Below are positions 42,026 to 50,680 of a stretch of DNA of 64,000 bases, in pieces. Within the stretch, counting starts at the first letter, position 1. Each line of letters opens with the position of its first letter. This DNA is from Mesorhizobium sp. NZP2298 (lineage in GTDB: Bacteria; Pseudomonadota; Alphaproteobacteria; Rhizobiales; Rhizobiaceae): positions 6,212,001 through 6,276,000 of the forward strand of contig NZ_CP033365.1 in the NCBI RefSeq assembly GCF_013170825.1, in the 5' to 3' direction. Below the pieces are notes generated by a model that saw only the letters and a list, made by a program, of their open reading frames with translations, was not told where the DNA came from and ran no database searches. The translations under genes and the position numbers were made by a program.

Positions 42026-42715
42026 TCAGAAGGTCTCGACCCAGGGCCTCAACTCCATTTCCCAGGTCCAGGCGCTGCGGTGCTGGCGATGGATGGAGAG
42101 ATAGGCCTCGGCGATGGCGTCCGGAGACAGCCGGCGATCCGGCGGTCCGGGCTCCTGTCCGGACGCAGCCGAGGCGATGGCGCCATCGATGATGAAATGG
42201 GCGACGTGGATGTTCTTCGGCGCCAGTTCACGGGCCATGGACTGGGCCAACCCGCGCAAGCCGAATTTGGGCATCGCAAAACCGGCGGAGCCGGCGAAGC
42301 CCTTCACGCTTGCTGTCGCACCAGTGAAGAAGATCGAGCCAGCCCCTTGAGCAAGGAGCCGGCGCGCCGCTAGCTGGCCGACCAGGAACCCGCCATAGGC
42401 CCCAACCAGCAAAGCCTGCCGGACCGCCTCGGGATCGAGCTCGACTATCGGCCCGCGAGCGCGTCCGCTGGCGTTGAAAACCACCAGCGAGAGCGGGCCG
42501 GCCTTGTCGGCGACATCGAACAGATGCTCCACCGAAGCGGGATCGGAGACATCCGTTGCCACGGCCTGCGCGCCTGTCTCAGCCTGCAATGCACCGAGTT
42601 TCTCAATGTTTCGAGCGGCCAGAACGACGCTGAACCCTTCCTTGGCAAGGAGACGCGCCAGCGAGGCGCTCAAGCCGGAGCCCGCACCGGCGATGACGGC
42701 GACATTGGATGTCAT
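42026..42715 (-). CDS. Atypical short-chain dehydrogenase/reductase lacking the catalytic tyrosine
   Basis: This 229-aa Rossmann protein has the SDR nucleotide motif GAGSGLSASLA near residues 10-20, and NASG near residue 81 (NNAG equivalent). The YxxxK motif reads FAMPK, with F146 in place of tyrosine and K150 retained. The serine region is TGATASV. Such SDR-like proteins may reduce poorly or act as binding proteins. The ATG at 42715 has a strong AAGGAGAGG site. No operon partner is seen. Confidence 0.83.
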   Translation of the reverse strand: MTSNVAVIAGAGSGLSASLARLLAKEGFSVVLAARNIEKLGALQAETGAQAVATDVSDPASVEHLFDVADKAGPLSLVVFNASGRARGPIVELDPEAVRQALLVGAYGGFLVGQLAARRLLAQGAGSIFFTGATASVKGFAGSAGFAMPKFGLRGLAQSMARELAPKNIHVAHFIIDGAIASAASGQEPGPPDRRLSPDAIAEAYLSIHRQHRSAWTWEMELRPWVETF

Positions 42716-43023
42716 GAGACCTCTCCTTCCTTGCACGGATTGCGGTCGATGGCTGGCGAATGAACTGTGTTGAAGCTTGCCGGATCAGCGCGGCGGCGGC
42801 AACGCCGAGGCACCTGGAATTGCTCCAGAAAAATGGCCGGGCGCGAAACGGCCCGGCCAAAAAGAAGGTCATAACCTTCAGAGGGGAACACCGCTCAGTG
42901 AAATGGGAGGAAAACACCGAACGGATTTTTCTCTTTTGAACCGATTCTCGGACAGATACGACGGATGATTTTCTAAAGATTGGTCAGAATTGCGAAAATT
43001 CTGTTCCTTCTTCGCCAGGAAGC
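42716..43023. other. Gap between SDR and second oxygenase gene
   Basis: No gene is seen. The segment contains the SDR promoter side and, at 42830-42862, a hairpin that probably terminates the oxygenase transcript. Confidence 0.4.
42830..42860 (-). terminator. Rho-independent terminator for the oxygenase gene at 43.0 kb
   Basis: An 8-bp GC stem (42835-42842 with 42851-42858) has an 8-base loop and is followed on the minus strand by ATTTTTC. It lies about 165 bases past the oxygenase stop. Confidence 0.65.
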
Positions 43024-44043
43024 TCAACCAACCCGGCTTTCCCCTTCGAGCAGATCCGCATAATGGCGCCGCGCGACGTCGGGATGCGAGCGCAGCCGGC
43101 TTTTCAGCACATTGGTTCCGACATCGCGAAACAGCGGATTGTCCGGATCGCTGGCCGGTCCGCGCGCCTGCGCCGCCAATTCCTCGGAAAGGCCAAGCAG
43201 CGGTATCGTCGCATCAAGCCTGGCGCTGAAGAAGAACGGCACCGAAATACGTTCGACGCCGGCGGGGGGCGTCACGACCCGATGCACGGTCGCTCGCAAA
43301 TAGCCGTTGGAGGCCAGTTCGAGTAATTCGCCAATGTTGACGACGAGCGTGCCGGGAATGGGATCGACATCGACCCAGCTGCCGTCATAGTCGACTTGGA
43401 GTCCCTTGTTGTCATCCTGGAGCAGCAGCGTCAGGAAACCGCCATCCTTGTGCGCGCCCACGCCCTGGTCGCCGCCGGTTGCATCACGGCCGGGGTAGCG
43501 CACGATCTTCATGCGATGGTTGGGTTCCCCGCCATAGATCGGGTCGAAGGCGTCCTCGGGCTGATCGAGCGACAGAGCGAAGGCTTTCAGCAACCGGATC
43601 GCCACGGCCGTCACCTTGCTCTGCCAGGCAAGCAGCGCCGGCTTGAGATCCGGCAGCGCCGCGGGCCACTGGTTCGGTCCCTGCAGCCGCGTCCAGGCTG
43701 GAATTCCCGGCCCTTGCGCGATTGCATGGCGTTCGACGCCAATGTCGAGTTGCTCGCGCCAGTCCTCCTTGCCCTTGGTCAGTTCGCCGCCTGCGCGCGT
43801 ATAGCCGCGAAACTGCGAGGATCTGACCATCTCGATTGCCAGCTTGTCGGCTTCCGGCAGGGCAAAGAAGTGACGCGATGCGGTGAGGACCTCGCTGATC
43901 TCCGCCCAGGAGATGCCATGTCCGGCCAGGTAGAAAAAGCCGATGTCGCGCGAAGCGGAGCGCAAGTCCGCCAGAAATGTCCGGCGCTCCGACGCGCCCT
44001 GCTCACGACGGCTCAAATCAAGCACAGGCACTATTCTGGGCAT
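43024..44043 (-). CDS. Isopenicillin N synthase-family 2-oxoglutarate/Fe(II) oxygenase
   Basis: This 339-aa non-heme iron oxygenase is a paralogue of the one at 8.2 kb. The triad is H198 and D200 (GAHKDGG) with H254 (TVHRV), and the 2-oxoglutarate site is R265-S267 (RISVPFFF). The N-terminal DIOX_N region has IGFFYLAGHGI and HFFALPEADK. An AAGGAG site precedes the ATG. It follows the ornithine-cyclodeaminase gene on the same strand after 261 bases, so it may be a separate unit. The substrate is unknown: small hydroxylated amino or organic acids are possible. Confidence 0.88.
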   Translation of the reverse strand: MPRIVPVLDLSRREQGASERRTFLADLRSASRDIGFFYLAGHGISWAEISEVLTASRHFFALPEADKLAIEMVRSSQFRGYTRAGGELTKGKEDWREQLDIGVERHAIAQGPGIPAWTRLQGPNQWPAALPDLKPALLAWQSKVTAVAIRLLKAFALSLDQPEDAFDPIYGGEPNHRMKIVRYPGRDATGGDQGVGAHKDGGFLTLLLQDDNKGLQVDYDGSWVDVDPIPGTLVVNIGELLELASNGYLRATVHRVVTPPAGVERISVPFFFSARLDATIPLLGLSEELAAQARGPASDPDNPLFRDVGTNVLKSRLRSHPDVARRHYADLLEGESRVG

Positions 44044-44304
44044 ATCAGGCTCCTTTCCTGGCGCTTTCCGGCCGTTGTTTCAATTCACCACTTCGGAAAA
44101 CCCAGCCGATTGGACATGCAGGCGCTTTTGCGCGACCATAGCCGCCATCAACGCGCGCAAGTCTCATCGACTTCGAATTGCCGGGAAAGAAACGATCGGC
44201 CCTTCGTCGCAGCCGCGACGAACAATTTTTCCATTCGGACGGGCAAGCTGATGATGATCGCGATCATGCCATGACAGAAAGGCGATGGGCGCGCCCAATC
44301 GTCC

Positions 44305-45351
44305 TCAACCCTGCTGGGCCGCCCTCAACAGCATGCCGAACAGGTCGCGCGGCTCATCGGGGTCGGCCAGCATGTCGAGTTCCTGGTAGAGGCCGGTCGA
44401 CTTCAACTGGTCCCTGACATAGCGCAGCGCCGAAAAGTCCTCGATGGCGAAGCCGACGGAATCGAACAACGTGATCTGGCTGGCATCGCGCCTCCCTTGC
44501 ACGGCGCCTGATATGACCTGCCAAAGTTCAGTAACCTCATGATCCGGTGCGAGTTGCTGGATCTCGCCTTCGATGCGGGTCTGCGGGGGATATTCGACGA
44601 AGATGTCGGAGCGCAGCAGGATATCGCGGTGCAGTTCGGTCTTGCCCGGGCAGTCGCCGCCGACCGCGTTGATGTGGACGCCGGAGCCGACCATGTTGTC
44701 GGTGAGAATGGTGGCATACTGCTTGTCGGCGGTGACCGTGGTGATGATGTCGGCGCCCTCGACCGCTTCCTGCGCGGTCGTGCAGGCGGTCATGTCAAAG
44801 CCGAGGCCGTCGAGGTTACGGATACATTTTTGCGTCGCCGAACGGTCGATGTCGTAAAGGCGGAGCTTGTCGACGCCGAGCAGCGCCTTGAAGGCCAGCG
44901 CCTGGAATTCGGCCTGGGCGCCATTGCCGATCAGCGCCATGCTGCGGGAGCCGGCTGGCGCCAGATGCTTTGCCGCGAGAGCCGACATCGCCGCCGTGCG
45001 CAGCGCGGTCAGGATGGTCATTTCCGACAAGAGTACCGGATAGCCGTTGTGGACATCGGCCAGCATGCCGAAGGCGGTGACCGTCTGGCGGCCCTCGCGC
45101 ATGTTCTTGGGATGGCCGTTGACGTATTTGAAGCCATAGACCTCGCCGTCACTGGTCGGCATCAGTTCGATGACGCCCTCGGCGCTGTGCGAGGCGACAC
45201 GCGGCGTCTTGTCGAAGAGGTCCCAGCGGCGGAAATCATCCTCGATATAGGCGGCAAGCTCGACGAGGAAGCGTTCAACGCCGATCTTCAGCACCAGCTT
45301 CATCATGTGGTCGACGCTGACGAACGGCACGATGTTGAGATTGGGGATCAT
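44305..45351 (-). CDS. Ornithine cyclodeaminase / mu-crystallin-family enzyme
   Basis: This 348-aa NAD(P)-binding protein belongs to the OCD family, which holds ornithine cyclodeaminases, ketimine reductases and amino-acid dehydrogenases. The Rossmann loop is IGNGAQAEFQALAF near residue 140. Substrate-side elements are GFKYVNGHPKN near residue 73 and a conserved NAVGGDCPGKTEL near residue 228. It is the last gene of the leftward transporter operon, 24 bases after the PaiB-like gene, so it probably acts on the imported compound or a product. L-ornithine to proline is the default guess. Confidence 0.88.
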   Translation of the reverse strand: MIPNLNIVPFVSVDHMMKLVLKIGVERFLVELAAYIEDDFRRWDLFDKTPRVASHSAEGVIELMPTSDGEVYGFKYVNGHPKNMREGRQTVTAFGMLADVHNGYPVLLSEMTILTALRTAAMSALAAKHLAPAGSRSMALIGNGAQAEFQALAFKALLGVDKLRLYDIDRSATQKCIRNLDGLGFDMTACTTAQEAVEGADIITTVTADKQYATILTDNMVGSGVHINAVGGDCPGKTELHRDILLRSDIFVEYPPQTRIEGEIQQLAPDHEVTELWQVISGAVQGRRDASQITLFDSVGFAIEDFSALRYVRDQLKSTGLYQELDMLADPDEPRDLFGMLLRAAQQG

Positions 45352-45375
45352 TTTGCTTCCTTGCCGGCGTTCCGG

Positions 45376-46005
45376 TCAGTCCTTGCGATGCGCGTTGTGC
45401 GTCTTCATCATCGCGGCAAGCGCCGGGTCTTTCTCCTCCAGCGCGCTGATGGCTCCGCCGGTATCATGGAGGCGTTCATCCTGCCCCATCTTGAACTTGG
45501 CTTCGAGCCGCTCGATCGGCAGGTCGAAGCCGATGATGTGAGGTATGCGCCGTTCCATGCCGCCCGGACCGAGTTCGCGCATGCGCCAGCGGTCATCACG
45601 ATCCTTTTCCAGCAAATCGACCAATTGCAGCAAATGCCGGGCAGTGGCGCGCTTATCGAGCGGCACCGGATTGCCATGGCAATGCACCACGGCAAAGTTC
45701 CAGGTCGGCGCGCTGTCGCGGACCGGGTTGCACGGATACCAGGAGGACGAGATGTAGCCATGCGGCCCCTGGAAGACGGCAACCGTCTCCCTGCCCTGCG
45801 CAATCAGCTCGCTGTGCGGATTGGCCCTGGCGAGATGCGAGACCAGCGTTCCGTTTGCGCCCCGCGTGCGATCGAGCACGAACGGCAGATGCGAGACGAC
45901 GAGCCCTTGCGGCCCTGATGTCACCACCGTTGCGAAAGCGGCCGCCTCGATCAGGCCGAACACGGCGTCGCGCGACAGCGGCGCGAATTCCGGCTTGCTG
46001 TACAT
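45376..46005 (-). CDS. PaiB-like FMN-binding protein
   Basis: This 209-aa protein belongs to the FMN-binding negative regulator (PaiB) family with a split-barrel flavin fold. Motifs are FVLDRTRGANGTLVSHLARANP near residue 50 and GYISSSWYP...WNFAVVHCHG near residues 85-110. In Bacillus the namesake affects sporulation and protease genes, but most members are uncharacterised flavin proteins. The ATG at 46005 overlaps the livH stop region, so the two are translationally coupled. Its presence in a transporter operon is unusual. Confidence 0.85.
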   Translation of the reverse strand: MYSKPEFAPLSRDAVFGLIEAAAFATVVTSGPQGLVVSHLPFVLDRTRGANGTLVSHLARANPHSELIAQGRETVAVFQGPHGYISSSWYPCNPVRDSAPTWNFAVVHCHGNPVPLDKRATARHLLQLVDLLEKDRDDRWRMRELGPGGMERRIPHIIGFDLPIERLEAKFKMGQDERLHDTGGAISALEEKDPALAAMMKTHNAHRKD

Positions 46006-46009
46006 GAGA

Positions 46010-46891
46010 TCAGCTACGCTGGACCCGGACCGCCGGGATGAGGCCTTGCGGCCGCAACAGCAGCACGGCGATGACACCCGACAGCACGATGGCGTCGCGA
46101 TAGGGCGCGATCGCCCCCGGCAGCGTCGCCTGCAGCAGCACCTCGATGATGCCGAGCAGGAAACCGCCTGCGACCGCACCCGGCAGGCTGCCGAGGCCAC
46201 CGACGACGGCGGCGATGAAGGCTTTCAGCACCGGCGTGAAGCCCATCAGCGGATCGACCGAGGCGCGTTGCGCCACCCACAGCATGGCCGCCAACCCCGC
46301 CAGCAAGCCGGAGAGCAGGAAGGCGGTGGCGATGATGCGGCTGGCCGGAATGCCCATCAGGCGCACGACGTCGAAATCCTCCGCCGCTGCGCGCATCGCC
46401 GTGCCGGTCACCGAGCGGCGCAGGAAGACCTCCAGCGCAATCAGCGCCAGCGCCGAGACGACGATCGAGATGCTTGGACCGACGCCGATGGTGAAATCAC
46501 CAAAGGAGAAGGCGCCGGTCATCCAGCCGGGCATGGCGACAGCCTGCGGCCGGGCCGAAATACCGTTCTGGAAGACAACTTTCAAAAGGCTGGACACGGC
46601 GAAACTGGTCAGCAGAAGACTGGTGACGCTGGCGCCACGCATAGGCCTGAAGGCGATGCGCTCCATGGCGACAGCGGCGAGTGCACCGCAGGACACGGCG
46701 ACAAGCACGGCTACCGGAAAGGGAAGGCCGAGCACCAGCGAAGCCAGAAGCGCATAGCCCGACAGCGTCATCAGCTCGCCATGGGCGAAATTGATGAGGC
46801 CAACGATGGAGAACACGATCGCCAGGCCGAGCGCCAGCAGCGCATAGACGCCGCCAAGGCTGACCGCATTGATGATCTGCTGCGCGACCAT
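46010..46891 (-). CDS. Branched-chain amino-acid-type ABC permease LivH
   Basis: This 293-aa inner-membrane permease has about eight helices. The LivH signature is present: GGVYALLALGLAIVFSIVGLINFAHGEL at the N-terminus and AAVVGGLGSLPGAVAGGFLLG near residue 225, which binds the ATPases. It pairs with the LivM half of the fused protein encoded at 48.8-50.7 kb. It lies five bases after livF. HAAT-type importers carry many amino acids and amides, so leucine transport is not implied. Confidence 0.93.
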   Translation of the reverse strand: MVAQQIINAVSLGGVYALLALGLAIVFSIVGLINFAHGELMTLSGYALLASLVLGLPFPVAVLVAVSCGALAAVAMERIAFRPMRGASVTSLLLTSFAVSSLLKVVFQNGISARPQAVAMPGWMTGAFSFGDFTIGVGPSISIVVSALALIALEVFLRRSVTGTAMRAAAEDFDVVRLMGIPASRIIATAFLLSGLLAGLAAMLWVAQRASVDPLMGFTPVLKAFIAAVVGGLGSLPGAVAGGFLLGIIEVLLQATLPGAIAPYRDAIVLSGVIAVLLLRPQGLIPAVRVQRS

Positions 46892-46896
46892 GCTTC

Positions 46897-47601
46897 TTAA
46901 GCTCCCAGATAGGCTTGGCGGACGAGGTCCGAAGAGGCGAGTTCTTTTGCCGTGCCCGACAACACCACCTCGCCATTGGCAAGCACGACGGCACGATCGG
47001 CGATTTCCAGCGCCAGCGCCACATTCTGCTCGACCAGAAGGATGGTCAGGCCCTTGCGGCGCAGTTCGGCGATCAGGTCGAAGACGGTGTCGATCAGTTG
47101 CGGGGCAAGGCCGAGCGACGGCTCGTCGAGCAGGATCATGCGCGGTTTGCCCATCAAGGCGCGGGCGATGGCCAGCATCTGCTGCTCGCCGCCGGACAGG
47201 TTGCCGCCCTTGACGCGGTGGTAGCGACGCAGGATCGGGAACAGCTCCAGCATCTCCTCCTCGCGCACCCGCGCCTCGGCCGCCGGCTGATGCACCGCGC
47301 CGCCGAGACGCAGATTGTCGGCCACCGTCAGGCTGGCGAAGATGCGACGGCCTTCGGGAACCAGCGCGACCCCCTTGCGGGCGATGGCCTCCGGAGCCAA
47401 GCCGGTGATGTCGGCCCCGTCGAACACCACCTTGCCGGACGCAGCCGGCACCAGCCCGGCGACGGCACCAAGCGTCGAGCTCTTGCCGGCGCCATTGGCG
47501 CCGACCAGCGCGATGATCTCGCCGCTGTCGACGGTGAGGTCGACACGGCGCACCGCCTCGACTTCGCCGTACCGGATTTTCAGGGCTTCGACGCTCAGCA
47601 T
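46897..47601 (-). CDS. Branched-chain amino-acid-type ABC ATPase LivF
   Basis: This 234-aa ATPase has Walker A GANGAGKSS, signature LSGGEQQMLAIARAL, Walker B MILLDEPSLGLAP and the switch in LLVEQNVALAL, all typical LivF variants. It lies four bases after the binding-protein stop and five before livH. It works with the LivG half of the fused protein to energise the transporter. Confidence 0.94.
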   Translation of the reverse strand: MLSVEALKIRYGEVEAVRRVDLTVDSGEIIALVGANGAGKSSTLGAVAGLVPAASGKVVFDGADITGLAPEAIARKGVALVPEGRRIFASLTVADNLRLGGAVHQPAAEARVREEEMLELFPILRRYHRVKGGNLSGGEQQMLAIARALMGKPRMILLDEPSLGLAPQLIDTVFDLIAELRRKGLTILLVEQNVALALEIADRAVVLANGEVVLSGTAKELASSDLVRQAYLGA

Positions 47602-47605
47602 GGCA

Positions 47606-48772
47606 TCACGGCGCGGGAACGTCGGCGGCGGCGGGGATCAGGGTTTCGACATGCTTGCCCTCGCCGCCGTCGTAGCGCATCAGCGCCACGGGCCTGAGCG
47701 GCATGCGGTCGGTGCCGGCATAGGTGATCTTCCCGGTGATGCCTTCGAAATCCTTGAGGTTGGCGATGGCGTCGCGGATGGCCTTGGGATCGTCGGAGCC
47801 GGCGGTCTTGACCGCCTGGTCGAGGATCAGCCCGATCTCGTAACCATTGACCTCATAGGTCGATTCCGGCGCGTGGCCGGCATATTTGGTGAAGGCGGCG
47901 TTGAAGGCCTCGAGCTTGCTGCCCGGCTCGGCATAGCCGGCCGCGGTATAGACGACGCCGTCGACCAGTTTGCCCAGAGCCTTGATGGTCGGCGTACCGA
48001 TGGCATCGGCGCCATAGACCGGGATGGTGACGCCGGCGCCACGCAATTGCTGGATGAAGGCCGGGAAATCCGGTTCATAGGCCGCCGTCATGATCAGGTC
48101 CGGCTTGTCGGCCAGGCCTTTGATGTTGGTGATCTCGGCGGAGAAGTCCGGCTGGCCCATTGTAAAGGTGCCGCGGCCGACGACGGCACCGCCCTTCTTC
48201 TCGAACACCTTGCCGAAATATTCAGGCAGGTTGGCGGTATAGGTGGAGTCCGGCGAGGTCAGCAGGAACACCTTCTTCTTGCCTTCGGAGACGGCGAAAT
48301 CGGCTACCGCCGTCGCCTGCACATTGTCGGCCGGGTAGGTGCCGAACATGACGTCGCCGACCGCACCTGTGAGCACGGGGGCGGAGCCGCACAAGGTCAG
48401 GGTCGGAATGCCGAGCGGCTGGGTGAGCTGGCCGGCGGAGATCGAGGGATCGGCATCGCAGGGCGTGATCATGATCTTGGCGCCGGCGTCGATCAATTCC
48501 TGGGCGACGGTGGCGGTCTGCGCGGTGTCGGAGCGCGTGTCCTTGATCAGCAGCTTGACGGTGTATTTGCCGCCGAGCCCGCCCTTGGCGTTGAGCTCGT
48601 CAAGCGACATGCGCAAGCCGGCAAGGGCCGGCTGGTCGTAGGGGGCAAGGCCGCCGGTCTGCGCGGTCGCCGCACCGATGATGATCTCCTCGGCGCTCGC
48701 CGTCGAAATGGCGGCGATGCCGGACACCGCCGCGCACAAAGCAGCGCGGTGGAGGCGATAGAGGCTTGGCAT
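47606..48772 (-). CDS. ABC transporter periplasmic substrate-binding protein (HAAT/LivJ type)
   Basis: This 388-aa family 6 (Peripla_BP_6) binding protein has a signal peptide (LHRAALCAAVSGIAAISTASA) and the two-lobed fold. The mature start EEIIIGAATAQTGGLAPYDQP and LELNAKGG-like loop (SLDELNAKGGLGGKYTVKL) are typical of this family. GITGKITYAGTDRMP lies near the C-terminus. An AAGGAG site precedes the ATG. The ligand probably decides what the whole 44-57 kb cassette degrades, but it cannot be read here. Confidence 0.92.
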   Translation of the reverse strand: MPSLYRLHRAALCAAVSGIAAISTASAEEIIIGAATAQTGGLAPYDQPALAGLRMSLDELNAKGGLGGKYTVKLLIKDTRSDTAQTATVAQELIDAGAKIMITPCDADPSISAGQLTQPLGIPTLTLCGSAPVLTGAVGDVMFGTYPADNVQATAVADFAVSEGKKKVFLLTSPDSTYTANLPEYFGKVFEKKGGAVVGRGTFTMGQPDFSAEITNIKGLADKPDLIMTAAYEPDFPAFIQQLRGAGVTIPVYGADAIGTPTIKALGKLVDGVVYTAAGYAEPGSKLEAFNAAFTKYAGHAPESTYEVNGYEIGLILDQAVKTAGSDDPKAIRDAIANLKDFEGITGKITYAGTDRMPLRPVALMRYDGGEGKHVETLIPAAADVPAP

Positions 48773-48820
48773 GTCGGTTCTCCTTCTGGATTTGTTATCG
48801 TTGGCTGTCGTCGTTGCGGT

Positions 48821-50680
48821 CTATGCGGGCTGGTTTTCAGGTGTTGCGGTGTTGGCGCGCGCCGTGCGGCTGCCGAGATAGGCGGCGATGACGGCGGGGT
48901 TGTTCTGGACATCGGCCGGCGTGCCGTCGGCGATGACGCGACCGTGGTCGATGACGACGATGCGCTCGCACAGATTCATCACCAGCCGCATGTCGTGCTC
49001 GATCAGCACGACGCCGATGCGGCGCTCGGCGCGAACCGCCGACAGAATGGAAACGAGTTCGGCGGTCTCGACGGCGTTCATGCCGGCGGCAGGTTCGTCG
49101 AGCAGCAGGAAGCGCGGCTTCAGCGCCAGGGCGCGCGCCACTTCCAGCCGACGGCGCTGGCCATAGGCGAGCCGGGCCGCCGGCTGGTCGGCTGACTTCT
49201 CCAGGCCCATGCGGGACAGTTCGCGCATTGCGGCGGTCTCGGCGCGGCCGAGATCAGGTTCGACCTGGCGGGCCGCGACAACGACGTTTTCCAGCACGGT
49301 CATGTGCGGGAAGACGCGGATGTTTTGGAAGGTGCGGGCGATGCCCGATCGGGCAAACCGAAACGCCGAGGCCTGCCGCACCACGCCACCGACGGACACA
49401 GTTCCCGCACTGGGTTGCACATCGCCGGCCAGCATGTTGAGCAGCGTCGTCTTTCCAGCGCCGTTGGGTCCGATGATGGCGGTGATGCTGTCGGTCTCGA
49501 AGCTCAAGCTGACGTCATCGACAGCGACGACGCCGGCATAGCGGCGCGACAGATGGTCGGCCACCAGCCGGTCGGCACCAACCTGTTGTGGCACCGCGGC
49601 CGAAGCCATGTCCGCCTGGCGCCCAGACCGGCGCAGAAGGTTGAGCTCCCGCTCGCCGAAAAGGCCGGTAGGCCGGCGCCAGATGACCAGGATCATGGCG
49701 ATGGCCAACACGCCCTGGGTCAAGCCGAAGAGAACAGGCAGATGCAGGCCGAGCACCTCGCCGCCGCCCTCGAAGCGGCGCACCACCTCGATCACCACGA
49801 TGGTGACGATGACGCCGGCGAAGGCGCCGAGCGAGGAGGTCATGCCGCCGACGATCAGCATGGCGAGCATGGTGAAGCCGAGGTCGAAATAGAAGTCGCG
49901 TGGCGAAAACGCGCCCAGGAATTGGGCCATCATGGCGCCCGCGGCCATGGCGGCGACCACGCCCACCACCCAGGCGGCGAGCCGCGCCGTGCGCTGGTCG
50001 ACGCCGACAGCGGCGGCGCCGCGCTCGTCATTGGCGGCGGCGCGGGCGGCAAGACCGAACGAGGTCTCGCGAAACAGCCTCGCCGCGATCAGCGCCACCG
50101 AGGCGATCGCCGCGGCGGTCCACAGCCCGACCTCTCGCGGCACACCGTAGAAAGGCTGGCTGCCTCGGGTGATCTCGCGCCCGGCGACCAGCAGCGTGTA
50201 GACGATGATCAGCATGGCGAGCGTGGCGATCGAGGCACTCGATCCGGTCAATCGAAGCAAGGGCGTGCCGGTCAGCAGGCCGATGACGACAGCCAGAACC
50301 AGGACGACGGCCAGCGCCGCGAAGAAGGAAAGTTGGTACCCGGCAAGGAATTCCGGCAGATCGCGCAGCGCCGTGCGCTGCAGCGCGCTCGGCATGGTGA
50401 GAATGCCAGCGGCGTAGGCGCCAAGGCCGACAAAGGCGGCCTGACCGAAAGAGACGATGCCGCTATTGCCGGAGAAAATCTGCAGCCCAAGCACGGCCGT
50501 CAGCATGATCGCGGCATAGGTGACGACGCGCTGCATGGCGGCGCCGCCGAAGATGAAGGCGGCAAGCGCTACCAAGAGCAGCACCGCCACCATGCACAAG
50601 GCATCGGCCGTGGCGTTGCGGAACGCGGTCGGCATGAAGCCGCGCGGCTTGCTCTCGCTCATCATCACCGCCGCCATCAC
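48821..50680 (-). CDS. Fused LivM permease - LivG ATPase
   Basis: This 619-aa protein joins two transporter parts that are often separate genes. Residues 1 to about 345 are a LivM-type permease (VLGLQIFSGNSGIVSFGQAAFVGLGAYAAG, and later ARAAANDERGAAAVGVD). A linker of about 30 residues leads to a LivG ATPase from about residue 375, with Walker A GPNGAGKTT, signature LAYGQRRRLEVARAL, Walker B FLLLDEPAAGMN and the switch in VLIEHDMRLV. The ATG overlaps the oxidase stop by four bases. Fused LivM-LivG proteins are known in this transporter family. Confidence 0.93.
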   Translation of the reverse strand: MMAAVMMSESKPRGFMPTAFRNATADALCMVAVLLLVALAAFIFGGAAMQRVVTYAAIMLTAVLGLQIFSGNSGIVSFGQAAFVGLGAYAAGILTMPSALQRTALRDLPEFLAGYQLSFFAALAVVLVLAVVIGLLTGTPLLRLTGSSASIATLAMLIIVYTLLVAGREITRGSQPFYGVPREVGLWTAAAIASVALIAARLFRETSFGLAARAAANDERGAAAVGVDQRTARLAAWVVGVVAAMAAGAMMAQFLGAFSPRDFYFDLGFTMLAMLIVGGMTSSLGAFAGVIVTIVVIEVVRRFEGGGEVLGLHLPVLFGLTQGVLAIAMILVIWRRPTGLFGERELNLLRRSGRQADMASAAVPQQVGADRLVADHLSRRYAGVVAVDDVSLSFETDSITAIIGPNGAGKTTLLNMLAGDVQPSAGTVSVGGVVRQASAFRFARSGIARTFQNIRVFPHMTVLENVVVAARQVEPDLGRAETAAMRELSRMGLEKSADQPAARLAYGQRRRLEVARALALKPRFLLLDEPAAGMNAVETAELVSILSAVRAERRIGVVLIEHDMRLVMNLCERIVVIDHGRVIADGTPADVQNNPAVIAAYLGSRTARANTATPENQPA

